This document shows positions 1 through 8,293 of a stretch of DNA of 39,374 nt, piece by piece. Numbering within the stretch: position 1 is the first letter of the stretch; each line of letters starts with the position of its first letter. The stretch comes from Planctomycetota bacterium (GTDB taxonomy: Bacteria; Planctomycetota; UBA1135; GCA-002686595): positions 74,285 through 113,658 of the forward strand of contig DUDB01000047.1 of NCBI GenBank assembly GCA_012959525.1. Direction: 5' to 3'. The translations under genes were made by a program, and so were the position numbers. The notes below the pieces were generated by a model. It was not told where the DNA came from. It searched no databases and saw nothing but the letters and a program-made list of their open reading frames with translations.

Positions 1-841
1 CCGGCTCGGGCTCGGGCTCGGGCTCGGGCTCCGGCTCTGGCTCTGGCTCTGGCTCCGAGTTCGCCATTCCAGATCCAAAGCCCGAGGGAGAGTCAGGGGT
101 CGATGCCTCCTCCTCGACGGCTTGCTCTTCGGCGGACTCGACCGCTTCCTCTTCTCGCTCAGAGGTATCCCTGCCCCCACCAACGCGCGTTCCACCGCCT
201 CGCTGCCTCGACCCACGCTCATCACCACGGCCAGAACCGCCGCGGTGCTGCCCGCGTCCGCGACCACGCCCCTCTCGCCGGATGCCGTCTTCATGGATCT
301 CGCCCACCTCGATGAAATCCACGCCGATGTCCTCTGCCAGGAAGAGGGCCTCACGGTCGTAGAACTTGGAACCACTCTCAGCCGCCTTGGACGCATGAAC
401 CTTGATGACCGCGTACTGGGGTGCGGCGCGGCGGCCCATCTCCTGGGCCTCCTCGTAGGTGAGTGCCAGATGCAAGAACGCACGACGCCCGCCTCGAAGT
501 CCATCCTCCTCAGCACGACGAGCGTCCCGACTGCCGACCCCTACGAACAAGAACTCGGGCGGATCGGTGCTCTCGCCAGGGTCCACGGGGAAGGAGTGTC
601 CGTATAGAGCGCGAATGCGCCCGTCCTCGATGGCGTAGCGACTGCGACCGCCGGCGTCGAGAGCCTCTTGGACGTCCGACTCCTCGATGTCCTCGCCCAA
701 GCGATCACACAGGGCGGTGACGACCTCGCCCAAACCCCCAGCCCCGTGGCCGTCCAATTCCAGATCGAATTCCTCGGGACGATGCCGAAGCATGTAGGCC
801 AGGGAGCGGGTGATTCTCTCGGTCAGAGTGCCTTGGGTCAT
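1..841 (-). CDS. kptA: RNA 2'-phosphotransferase KptA/Tpt1 family, 3' end outside window
   Basis: Family role: moves an internal RNA 2'-phosphate to NAD+, giving ADP-ribose 1'',2''-cyclic phosphate. The frame runs from ATG (839-841) off the left edge, 280 complete codons. N-terminal SLAYMLRHRPEEFDLELD matches the family's LRHxP motif; RSRYAIEDGRIRALYGHS matches the R...IRA.QGHS segment; EMGRRAAPQYAVIKV and SGSKFYDREALFLAEDI match the C-terminal core, so the Arg/His/Arg/Arg set looks conserved. After about residue 190 comes an Arg/Gly-rich tract, then an acidic stretch, then Glu-Pro repeats; usual family members (about 180-220 aa) lack this tail. No clear Shine-Dalgarno precedes the ATG. It follows the symporter gene on the same strand by 89 nt. 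Bacteria rarely have a known substrate for this enzyme. Confidence 0.85.
   Translation of the reverse strand, partial: MTQGTLTERITRSLAYMLRHRPEEFDLELDGHGAGGLGEVVTALCDRLGEDIEESDVQEALDAGGRSRYAIEDGRIRALYGHSFPVDPGESTDPPEFLFVGVGSRDARRAEEDGLRGGRRAFLHLALTYEEAQEMGRRAAPQYAVIKVHASKAAESGSKFYDREALFLAEDIGVDFIEVGEIHEDGIRREGRGRGRGQHRGGSGRGDERGSRQRGGGTRVGGGRDTSEREEEAVESAEEQAVEEEASTPDSPSGFGSGMANSEPEPEPEPEPEPEPEPEP
2..55. repeat. Hexamer repeat encoding a Glu-Pro tail
   Basis: Nine or so tandem copies of a 6-nt unit (ggctcg/ggctcc/ggctct on the plus strand). On the minus strand they read GAG-CCN and encode an (EP)n tail of the KptA protein. The array is cut by the window edge, so its full length is unknown. 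Such short-unit arrays vary in copy number by slippage. Confidence 0.85.
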
Positions 842-899
842 GGGTGCAATCGGGGCCACGCGGGCCGCTGCGGGTCATTGGGTAGGGGCGGGGGTGGGG

Positions 900-905
900 A
901 TTCTA
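900..905 (-). promoter_or_regulatory. Possible -10 box TAGAAT upstream of kptA
   Basis: The minus strand reads TAGAAT 58 nt upstream of the kptA ATG, in the 89-nt gap after the symporter stop. No convincing -35 box was seen at the expected spacing, so this is only a candidate. Confidence 0.25.
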
Positions 906-930
906 CTAGGCTCCGAGCCAAGCCGCCACG

Positions 931-2514
931 CTACCCGGAGGTGATGGGCTCCAAGGGCCCGGTTTCCCCCTCCGTACGGGAGATGATGGCCGCCCCACAG
1001 GAATCCGACCAGACGTTGACGCAGGTGCGCAGCATGTCCAGGGGACGATCGACGGCCAATAGCAGGGCGGCACCCTCAATGGGTAAGCCCAGAGCCGAGA
1101 GGATGGTGAGCATCATGACCAGTCCCGCGGAGGGGATCCCCGCCGCTCCCACGCTGGCCAGGAGTGCCAAGACAACGATGAAGGCCTGATCCCCGTAGGT
1201 CAGCGAGAAGTCGCTGATCGACGCGTAATACTGGGAGAGGAAAATCACGCCGATGCACTCGTACAGCGCCGTGCCGTCCATGTTGATGGTCGCACCCAGG
1301 GGCAGGGTGAACGAGGTCACCTTGTTGCTCACGCGCCCACGCTGTTCGACCGTGCGCATGGTCACGGGCAGGGTCATGCTCGACGAGCTCGTGCTGAAGG
1401 CCGTCATGATGGCCGGGGACATGGCCTTGAACCACAATCCGGGCCGCATCTTGCCCACGAACTTCAGGAGCAGGGGCAGGGTCAGGGCCGAGTGTATCAG
1501 CAGGGCCAGAGCGACGGTGAACATGTAGAGCAGGAGCGCCTTGAAGGGCGCAAAGCCCGTGGCCGCGGTGACCTTGACCAGCAACGCGAAGACTCCGTAG
1601 GGCAGCAGCTTCAGGACGCCCTCCGCCATCTTCATCATCACCTCAAAGAAGCTCTCGAAGAGCTCCCGGATACGCGTGCCGTGGGGTTCGGCGGTCTGCG
1701 TGATGAAGTAGCCGAGGAGCAGAGCGAAGAAGATGATCGAGAGCATGGCCCCGTTGTCCTGCAGAGCCGAGAAGATGTTGGACGGGATGGCGCGCTTGAT
1801 CACCTCCACGAAGCTGTCGTCCGTCCCAACGCCGCTCTCCGTGAGGGCCGAAAGGCCGAGGGCCGCACCATCTCCGGGCCGAATGGTGTTCACAAGGAAC
1901 TGACCCACAAGGATCGCCAGCAAGCTGGTCGCCAAGTAATACGCGAAGGTCTTACCCCCCAACCGTTTCAGGTCTTTCATGGTGCCCACGCCAGCCACCC
2001 CCGCCACGATGGAGGAGAGCACCAGGGGAACGATGAGCATCTTCAGCAGGGCGAGAAAGATGTCCGCGGCAAACTTGAAGGGGGCGATCCAGGCCGCGCG
2101 TGCGCAGTCGGGATTCATGCTCAGAGCCAGAGCCTTGCCACCCTTGAAGCGCAACTCGCCTTGGGGTTCGCTCTCGCCAGCTCCGAGAGCTGGCAGGAAC
2201 CAGATTACTTCACCGTTGGAGCTGCGCTCGAGAACACTACCCGGGGTCTCGGCAGCCTTTTCGGGGGAGGCCAAGGCGACGATCTCCTCTTCGGAGCCGC
2301 CACGCCCGAGGGCCACCGCGCGGTATACGTCGCCCGAGGCCATTCCCGCCCGAGCGGCGGGGCCCCCAGGGGTGACGGACCGGACCTGCACGCCACTCGG
2401 ATGGGCGGCGAACTCCGCACCGGCCCAAGCCGGCGCCGGGAGAGTCCACTGCATGACAAGCCCCACCAGGACCCCGGCCACCATCCACACAAGCACCTTC
2501 CAATGATCACTCAT
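931..2514 (-). CDS. Dicarboxylate/amino acid:cation symporter (SLC1/DAACS) with PDZ-like insert
   Basis: Sodium- or proton-coupled transporter of the GltP/DctA/glutamate family, 527 aa in the inner membrane. Hallmarks: serine-rich HP1 loop FSTSSSSMTLPVTM (373-386), NMDGT in TM7 (411-415), HP2 loop GAAGIPSAGLVMM (456-468) and the TM8 substrate-binding segment DRPLDMLRTCVNVWSD (489-504). Bacterial members are about 420-450 aa; the extra length lies between TM1 (about 5-26) and the rest of the core (from about 143). There, GVQVRSVTPGGPAARAGM (41-58) followed by GDVYRAV has the form of a PDZ domain, predicted to be outside the inner membrane. The nature of the substrate cannot be read from sequence. 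Start chosen at ATG 2514; TACCCT lies only 6 nt upstream, hinting at a leaderless transcript. Confidence 0.9.
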   Translation of the reverse strand: MSDHWKVLVWMVAGVLVGLVMQWTLPAPAWAGAEFAAHPSGVQVRSVTPGGPAARAGMASGDVYRAVALGRGGSEEEIVALASPEKAAETPGSVLERSSNGEVIWFLPALGAGESEPQGELRFKGGKALALSMNPDCARAAWIAPFKFAADIFLALLKMLIVPLVLSSIVAGVAGVGTMKDLKRLGGKTFAYYLATSLLAILVGQFLVNTIRPGDGAALGLSALTESGVGTDDSFVEVIKRAIPSNIFSALQDNGAMLSIIFFALLLGYFITQTAEPHGTRIRELFESFFEVMMKMAEGVLKLLPYGVFALLVKVTAATGFAPFKALLLYMFTVALALLIHSALTLPLLLKFVGKMRPGLWFKAMSPAIMTAFSTSSSSMTLPVTMRTVEQRGRVSNKVTSFTLPLGATINMDGTALYECIGVIFLSQYYASISDFSLTYGDQAFIVVLALLASVGAAGIPSAGLVMMLTILSALGLPIEGAALLLAVDRPLDMLRTCVNVWSDSCGAAIISRTEGETGPLEPITSG

Positions 2515-2571
2515 CGTCGCAGGGTAGCAGGACGCACTCGGGCGATGCCAGAGAGGGCTCCGGAGCCTCGC

Positions 2572-2889
2572 TCAGTAGCGCCGCAGGGTCGAATCGACCT
2601 CTTCGGCCCAGCGCTCGATGCCCCCATCGACGTTGATCACGTCCTGGAAGCCGGCCTCGATCAGGAATCCCGCCGCCTGCGCGCTGCGGATGCCGTGGTG
2701 GCAGAGCATGGCGTAGGACCCGGCCGGGTCCAGCTCCGTGTGGCAGCTGGCGAACCCGCTGAGCGGAATGTGAACCGCGTCTGGCAGGCAGCAGATCTCC
2801 AGCTCCTCGCTCTCGCGCACGTCCACGATGGTGATCTTCTCGCCGGAGTCCAGGCGCTCCTTCAACCCGCTGGGCGTGATGCGCTGCAT
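2572..2889 (-). CDS. Single-domain rhodanese-like sulfurtransferase
   Basis: 105-aa protein covering one rhodanese domain: IVDVRESEELEICCLPDAVH (21-40) is the CH2A-like segment and MLCHHGIRSA (61-70) is the active-site loop with catalytic Cys63, in the CHHGxRS form common in rhodaneses linked to sulfur carriers and in MoeB/ThiF C-terminal domains. It probably carries a persulfide; the acceptor is unknown. No signal peptide, so cytoplasmic. The ATG overlaps the stop of the upstream phosphatase-family gene as TAATG, which suggests translational coupling. The same frame stays open upstream inside that gene, but homology starts only at this ATG. Confidence 0.85.
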   Translation of the reverse strand: MQRITPSGLKERLDSGEKITIVDVRESEELEICCLPDAVHIPLSGFASCHTELDPAGSYAMLCHHGIRSAQAAGFLIEAGFQDVINVDGGIERWAEEVDSTLRRY

Positions 2890-5414
2890 TACTTCCGCGC
2901 CAGGGCCGGCAGGTCGAAGTTCTCCGGGATGGGCACGCCCAGGGACTCTAGGACCGTAGGTGCGATGTGCATCACGCTGACGCCATCTGCTGGAATCTGG
3001 ACCGGCTTGCTGCTGAAGAAGATGCCAGTGACTAGGTGCGGGGAGTTGGACGCGTGGTCCCCGGACCAGTTGTTGCTGTTGTCCTTGAACATGGGGCCCG
3101 GCACGACCGCACCCGCCTCGTTCTTCACCAGCTTCAGCTTGCCCGAGACCGTGCCCCAGGAGGCGCGGTAGTACTCGGCGAATCCCACCTGCATGTCCGC
3201 GCAGGGGTAGTCCGCCCTGCCCCACTCCTGCGGCCCTTGGTAGAGATCGTCCATGATCGCGTAGTCGAGAACTACCTGCTGGGGCTCGTCGAAGGGCGCC
3301 TCCTCGGATCCCGCGTCGCGCAGGGCCACAAGCTTGGCCCCGATCTCAGCCAGGAGCGCCTTGGCCTCGCCCTTGGGCACGATCCCGCCCCTCTCGCGCC
3401 CTTCCATGTTCACGTAGATCATGCCCAGGCCCAGGGAGTAGGCCTTGGTCTTGCTCCAATCCGCCGCCAGGAGCGCCATGTTGTTGTTGGTCTTGGTGTT
3501 GCCCGGCTTGAGGGTCAGGTAGCCCTCCGACTCGAGCCAGTTATTCACTTCCAGGCCGCGCCGGTAGCTGGTGAACCCGTGGTCCGCACAGAGCATCAGG
3601 GTGTCAGCGGGATCGAGCTTGGCCAGGATCTCACCCACCGTCACATCCATTTGCTCGTAGATGGCGGGGACGATGTCCTTCAGCGCCGTCGGCTTGCCAA
3701 AGAAATCCACCACGCGCGCCGACTCCTCGGGATCGTGGAAGGGGTGATCGGGGTCGTGGTACTTGTACATCATGTGCTGCACCCGATCGGTGGTGCTGAA
3801 CACACTGAAGAGCACGTCCCAGTCATCGCGATCGAGCACCGAGTGGGTCAGGCGCCTGCGCCACTTCATGGTGAACTCGACGTCCTCCAGAAAGACCTCC
3901 ACGGGCAGCTTCTTGTCTTTGAGCTGGTTGGTCATGCAGGACCAACCGAGGGTCTCGTAGGGGCCTCCGGCCCAACCGGCGAGCTCGCCGGCAAAACCCG
4001 CGGGCTGACTGACCTGCTGCCAGATGGGAGGGTTCTCCGGGTCAATGTCGAAGGTGTGCAGGTAGACGGTGATGACCTCCCCAAGCTCCATGACGCGCGC
4101 ACGCGTCAGACCGCCCGCCACAAGGCCGGGAGCCAACTCGAAGGGCAGCCTGAACCAATCGGTCCACCCCCCCTCCACGGCAGTCTGCGTGTCTCCGTTG
4201 ATCGTGATCGCCAGCTCCTCGCCCCGGCGCTCCAGAGTCATGGGCAAGCTCACGCGATGATCGTGGGGAGCACTCTTGAGCCCCTTGAGCTCCGCCTCCA
4301 AGGCCTTGCGCTTGTCGCGCAGCTCCCCGCCAGTCTTCCAGCCCAGATCCGGGCTCTTCAGGGACTCGTTGATCTCCGCAATCTGCGCCTCAAGGGGCGC
4401 CTTCTTGGTGAAGTTCACCGGCCCGTAGACGGCCGTCACGATCTTGCCACCCCGCTCGTCCACTCGGAAGGTCGTGCCCGTACCCGAACCCTTGGAGTCC
4501 ACCCACCCCTTGGGTGCGCGGTGTACTTCGGTGTCCTCGGTGGTGTAGATAAACCAGTTGCCATTGCCCGCCCCACGCACGTCCGGCAGGCCCAGGCCAG
4601 CGAGAACGCGCGCTCCGGGAACCGTCTCCTGATCAAAGGCCAGGGCCGCGTCGAGCACGATGGCGCGCTTGCCGCCCCGCGCTGCGATGTCCCAGAAACC
4701 CGGCTGTGTGACCGCGTTCTTGAATACCTGTGGAACCTCGTAGGTGTTGGAAGCCAAACTGTCCGACGACCCACCGGTGCTTCGGTCGGCCATCCAGGTC
4801 ATGCCCGCGTAGCCACCGGCCAGGCTGATCAGCACCGACAGTGCTACCGCCAGCTCCAACTTGACCTTGAGCAGACCGCGGAGCACGAACATGAAACCCA
4901 GCACGCCCGCAAGAGTCACCAGTAGCCCCATGGCCATGTTGGGCTCAAAAGGGAGGGACTCGGCTGCCGCCACAAGTCCGGAGACCAATGCGCTGGAGGG
5001 AATTTCGATCACCATGTCTTCCTGATAGATGTGCCCGAACGCGGGCATCTGGGTACCACTGGTGTTGCGCTTGATGAAGCTGGGTACGCCGTTCTTGACC
5101 GGGTTGGTGCCCGTGTTAAGGGCGGCCCACCCTGCGGCCGACTCAGCGGGGTTGGTGGAGATGAGCGGCGCAAAGGTTCCGCCCTTCGCCAATCCTGCCA
5201 GATTGGGCAGGCGTCCCTCATCGATCATGCGCCTTGTGGTGCGTGAGTCGGCACCGTCAAACCCGACCAGAACGACACGGCCCTCCTGGGCGGCAGTTTC
5301 CGTCGAAGCGCCTCCGGCCGTGACAGGTAGCAGCGCATTGAGAGCGACAAAGGCGCCCAAGGCGAGGAGGGCTCGAAACGGGCGCTGGCGGGGGATGAAA
5401 AGGTGCTGGGTCAT
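2889..5414 (-). CDS. Alkaline-phosphatase-superfamily (type I phosphodiesterase/nucleotide pyrophosphatase-like) membrane protein
   Basis: 841 aa from ATG 5414. An N-terminal hydrophobic segment (about 14-33) acts as signal peptide or anchor. RVVLVGFDGAD (46-56) supplies a metal-binding Asp; NPAESAAGW (88-96) holds the likely nucleophile Ser92, followed by TGTNPVKNGV, a typical phosphodiesterase/AP-family pattern. C-terminal metal sites are visible in STTDRVQHMMYKYH, MLCADHGFTSYRRG and WSGDHASNSPH. Two predicted membrane helices (about 159-180 and 187-208) are inserted just after the nucleophile segment, which is unusual. The rest probably faces the periplasm. The substrate (phosphodiester, nucleotide or lipid phosphate) cannot be told. 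The frame is open to 5594, but the signal sequence and family match begin at this ATG. Coupled to the rhodanese downstream. Confidence 0.8.
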   Translation of the reverse strand: MTQHLFIPRQRPFRALLALGAFVALNALLPVTAGGASTETAAQEGRVVLVGFDGADSRTTRRMIDEGRLPNLAGLAKGGTFAPLISTNPAESAAGWAALNTGTNPVKNGVPSFIKRNTSGTQMPAFGHIYQEDMVIEIPSSALVSGLVAAAESLPFEPNMAMGLLVTLAGVLGFMFVLRGLLKVKLELAVALSVLISLAGGYAGMTWMADRSTGGSSDSLASNTYEVPQVFKNAVTQPGFWDIAARGGKRAIVLDAALAFDQETVPGARVLAGLGLPDVRGAGNGNWFIYTTEDTEVHRAPKGWVDSKGSGTGTTFRVDERGGKIVTAVYGPVNFTKKAPLEAQIAEINESLKSPDLGWKTGGELRDKRKALEAELKGLKSAPHDHRVSLPMTLERRGEELAITINGDTQTAVEGGWTDWFRLPFELAPGLVAGGLTRARVMELGEVITVYLHTFDIDPENPPIWQQVSQPAGFAGELAGWAGGPYETLGWSCMTNQLKDKKLPVEVFLEDVEFTMKWRRRLTHSVLDRDDWDVLFSVFSTTDRVQHMMYKYHDPDHPFHDPEESARVVDFFGKPTALKDIVPAIYEQMDVTVGEILAKLDPADTLMLCADHGFTSYRRGLEVNNWLESEGYLTLKPGNTKTNNNMALLAADWSKTKAYSLGLGMIYVNMEGRERGGIVPKGEAKALLAEIGAKLVALRDAGSEEAPFDEPQQVVLDYAIMDDLYQGPQEWGRADYPCADMQVGFAEYYRASWGTVSGKLKLVKNEAGAVVPGPMFKDNSNNWSGDHASNSPHLVTGIFFSSKPVQIPADGVSVMHIAPTVLESLGVPIPENFDLPALARK

Positions 5415-5600
5415 GTGTCTGGGCAATCCCCTACGAGAGGCAAGGGGGGCTATGATGTCGGGCCCGGCTCGCGCTGCCCGCGAGAGCAGCCCGACCGGAA
5501 GGAAGGCGTCGCATCCCGGCGCTCCTCTGTGGAAAGCAGCGGCCAGGTCGTCCCAGGGATCTACCCATGGGGTAGGAAGACTAGGCAAGAACAACGAACC

Positions 5601-6815
5601 ATGTCAATCGACCGATACGAACCCCACCACGCACCGGCGAGTTCATTTTTCCGCAGGGCGTCACTCCCTCCCGGCAGCCTGGGCACCGCAAGCCCTATTG
5701 GCCGGAATACCTCCTCCCCAGCTTGCGGAAGAGTGTGCGGTTTCAGCAGGACGGGCCTATTGATGAGCCTGTGCCTCCTAGCCTGCGGGGGCCTGCTGGT
5801 CGGCATTGTGCTGTTTGGTAGATCAACGGATGAGCCTAGGAGCGGGTCGGGTCCGAGCTCGGCCGGAGTGAGTGCGCAGACCGATGCAATGTCCGCGCCA
5901 CCCAGCTCCACCGGAGATCTGACACCGATTCCCAACGGGGGCATCCAGGTCGGCCTCCCCATGGAGTGGAAGAAATACGAAAAGACCTTTGATGGGTCCT
6001 GCACGATCAGCGGCATGATCGAAGTGGACCCGGGCGTCGAGTTTCCCGCCCAGTGGCGCCTGGTGATCCAGCCCTCCCAGTTGGCGCTCGGCCGCGACCG
6101 GGCCACCGAACGCATCGTTGAGTTCCAAGGCGCCGAGCGCACGTTTGAGGAATTCGACCTCCCCATGGGTGGCTACAGGGTGCACGTCGAAGCTGCGGCG
6201 ATGAGCTGCCGGGGGCAGGAGGTAATGCTCTTCAAGCTGAAGGGGTTTGAGAACCTGCCCGGCAAGAACCACGCGCATCTGCTGCTCAAATTGATCCCTG
6301 CCGGAGTGGCGGAGGGAGTGGTGCGAGACTCCGATGGCGTGGGCGTGGGCAATCTTCCGGTGTTCATCCAAAACCAGCGTGATCGCGGCCGGCAGAGCAC
6401 CCAGACGAACGGATCTGGGTATTGGCGCATAGAAGAGGTCATCGAGGATCCCTACCTCCTCTCTCTGGGAAACATCGATCGACCACTCATCGAGGCTCAG
6501 GCCTTTGGAATGGTAGGGCCGCGCTACACACATCCCGACCTGACCATCCCCCGCACGCGGACTATCACCGTGCAGGTGGTAGACGAGAAGGGGGCGCCGG
6601 TGGCCGCGGCACGCCTGCGCGGATATGGACAACCGGCGGGGGTCATCGAAGTCTCCAGTGAAGTGGATGGAACGGCTCAGATTCCCTTCCTGCCCGACGG
6701 CGAATACACGCTGCGGGGCGAGGCCCGCGGGGAACTGCAGGGCGTCACCGTCTTTCACGTGGGAGAGGACTCTCCCAGCCGGGCCGTAACGCTTCATCTC
6801 ACGCGGCACCGCTAG
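5601..6815 (+). CDS. Single-pass membrane protein with carboxypeptidase-regulatory-like domains, function unknown
   Basis: 404 aa from ATG 5601. A cytoplasmic N-terminal part of about 50 residues precedes one membrane helix (LLMSLCLLACGGLLVGIVLF), then a Ser/Gly/Pro-rich linker and an extracytoplasmic region. In the C-terminal half, GVAEGVVRDSDGVGVGNLPV and ITVQVVDEKGAPVAAARLRG look like two beta-sandwich CarboxypepD_reg/SpaA-type repeats, which are usually structural or binding modules. No catalytic motif was recognised. An in-frame ATG at 5763 would start directly at the helix and might give a lipoprotein-like leader, but the lipobox fit is poor. It is divergent from the phosphatase-family gene across a 186-nt gap. 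Confidence 0.6.
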   Translation: MSIDRYEPHHAPASSFFRRASLPPGSLGTASPIGRNTSSPACGRVCGFSRTGLLMSLCLLACGGLLVGIVLFGRSTDEPRSGSGPSSAGVSAQTDAMSAPPSSTGDLTPIPNGGIQVGLPMEWKKYEKTFDGSCTISGMIEVDPGVEFPAQWRLVIQPSQLALGRDRATERIVEFQGAERTFEEFDLPMGGYRVHVEAAAMSCRGQEVMLFKLKGFENLPGKNHAHLLLKLIPAGVAEGVVRDSDGVGVGNLPVFIQNQRDRGRQSTQTNGSGYWRIEEVIEDPYLLSLGNIDRPLIEAQAFGMVGPRYTHPDLTIPRTRTITVQVVDEKGAPVAAARLRGYGQPAGVIEVSSEVDGTAQIPFLPDGEYTLRGEARGELQGVTVFHVGEDSPSRAVTLHLTRHR

Positions 6816-6857
6816 AGCTTAGAAGCCGCGCGGACCAGCCCACAGAGATATCGACGC

Positions 6858-8246
6858 TTGGGGAACTCCAATTCAGACGGCCCACAGCCCGCAGCGGGCG
6901 CTGCGCCTGCCCGTGTCCGGGACGTGCTGCTGCTGGCATGGCCCTCGGTCCTCTCGTTTGTCTGCAACAGCGCCTACCGGGTCAATGATCAGTTCTGGGT
7001 CCAGGATCTTGGCGCAGAGGCCCACGCGGCATTGGGTCCCTGCACGTTTCTGCTGACCTTCAACTTCGCGTTCTACTTTCTGGCGGTGGGCGGTTCTCTG
7101 ACCCTGGTTGCGCGTTGCACCGGAGCCGGCGATCGAGCCGGACGCGATGCGGTGATTCGCCATGCCCTGCTGCTGGCCACGTTCGTCGCCATTCTGGTCG
7201 GTATCGTGGGTTTCTCGAACATCGAGTTCCTGACCGGCGGCCTCGGCTTGGTCGGCAAGACGGCAGAGTTCTCCCAGACCTACCTCGGGATGATCTACGC
7301 CGTGACGATCCCCATGGCCCTCGCGCCGGTGGTGAGCACGACCTTTGTCGCCATGGGAAACACCCGCCTACCCCTGATGCTGCAGCTCGTGGCCGTGGGC
7401 TGCAACTTCGTCTTGAACCCGGTTCTCATCTACGGCTGGGGGCCGATCGAAGGCATGGGAATCGCGGGCGCGGCCCTGGCCACGGGGCTCTCACGTGCGG
7501 TCAGCGCTGGGCTGGGCCTGTTCTTTCTCATGCGCCTCTACTCCGTTCGGCTCTTCTCGTTCCAGGGCCTCTCGCTCCAGCGATTGAGCCAGATCGCCCG
7601 CATAGGAATGCCCTCGTGCCTCTCCATTGTGGTCTACGCCGGAGTCTACTCTGTACTACTACGCACGACCTTGAGCCCCTTGGGGGACGCTGTCCTGGGC
7701 GGACTGAGCATCGGTTTCAACGCCTTCGAGGGAGTGGCCTTCCCCTTCTTCCTGGGAATAGCGGTGGCCGGGTCCTCCCTTGTGGGCAGGAACCTGGGAG
7801 CCGGGTGTCCGGAAGGGGCGCGGCAGACCGTGCGCAGCATGCGCATTCTGGCCCTGGCAACCGGAACCCTATTCACGCTGATCTTCTGGTTCGCGGGACC
7901 GATCATCGTGCCCCTCTTCACCGATAACCCGAGCGTCGCGCGGGAGGCCATCCGGTACGTCCAGATCCTGGCCGCCTCACAACTCTTCGTGGCCTATGAA
8001 GTCATGCACGAGAAGACCCTCCTGGGTGCGGGGTACACCGCACCGCTCTTCCTGGTCAGCGTGCCCGGTAATATCCTACGCCTGCCCCTGGCCTGGTTCC
8101 TGGCGACCCACCTGGGTCTGGGAGCGGCGGGAGTTTGGTGGGCCATCAACTTGTCGACCGTGCTCAAGTCCGCCGTCCTCGCCGTAATTGTCCAGAGGGG
8201 TCGCTGGCTCCGATTTCGTCCGGAAGGGGTGGGTGCTGGAGGCTGA
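6858..8246 (+). CDS. MATE family efflux transporter
   Basis: 462-aa inner-membrane antiporter with about 12 predicted helices in two related halves. The N-terminal half shows LAWPSVLSFVCNSAYRVND followed by FVAMGNTRLPLMLQLVAVG and NFVLNPVLIYGWGPIEGMGI, the last being very typical of MATE proteins; the second half repeats the pattern (SIVVYAGVYSVLLRTTLSPL, VAGSSLVGRNLGAG). Substrate unknown; relatives export drugs, dyes or secondary metabolites using Na+ or H+. The start is TTG at 6858; no good Shine-Dalgarno is present and no nearby ATG fits better, so the exact N-terminus is uncertain. Stop codon is TGA. Confidence 0.88.
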   Translation: MGNSNSDGPQPAAGAAPARVRDVLLLAWPSVLSFVCNSAYRVNDQFWVQDLGAEAHAALGPCTFLLTFNFAFYFLAVGGSLTLVARCTGAGDRAGRDAVIRHALLLATFVAILVGIVGFSNIEFLTGGLGLVGKTAEFSQTYLGMIYAVTIPMALAPVVSTTFVAMGNTRLPLMLQLVAVGCNFVLNPVLIYGWGPIEGMGIAGAALATGLSRAVSAGLGLFFLMRLYSVRLFSFQGLSLQRLSQIARIGMPSCLSIVVYAGVYSVLLRTTLSPLGDAVLGGLSIGFNAFEGVAFPFFLGIAVAGSSLVGRNLGAGCPEGARQTVRSMRILALATGTLFTLIFWFAGPIIVPLFTDNPSVAREAIRYVQILAASQLFVAYEVMHEKTLLGAGYTAPLFLVSVPGNILRLPLAWFLATHLGLGAAGVWWAINLSTVLKSAVLAVIVQRGRWLRFRPEGVGAGG

Positions 8247-8278
8247 GGGAGAGTGTTGGATGCGTCCTCCCGGCTGCG

Positions 8279-8284
8279 TACACT
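8279..8284 (+). promoter_or_regulatory. Possible -10 box TACACT close to the FabZ-like start
   Basis: TACACT ends 9 nt before the ATG at 8294. If used, transcription would start at or within a few bases of the ATG. No Shine-Dalgarno is visible, consistent with a leaderless message. No clear -35 box. Confidence 0.3.
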
Positions 8285-8293
8285 CCACAGACC

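Noticed and set aside
2..55. CRISPR or satellite array at the left edge
   Set aside because: The unit is only 6 nt with no spacers, and it stays in frame as Glu-Pro codons of kptA.
122..607. Plus-strand open frame of 161 codons in the first kilobase
   Set aside because: It is antisense to kptA, which has family motifs along its whole length.
3036..4925. Long plus-strand open frame (629 codons) opposite the phosphatase-family gene
   Set aside because: It is antisense to a gene with clear catalytic motifs, and its translation is a low-complexity His/Arg/Leu/Gly/Val-rich shadow typical of GC-rich DNA.
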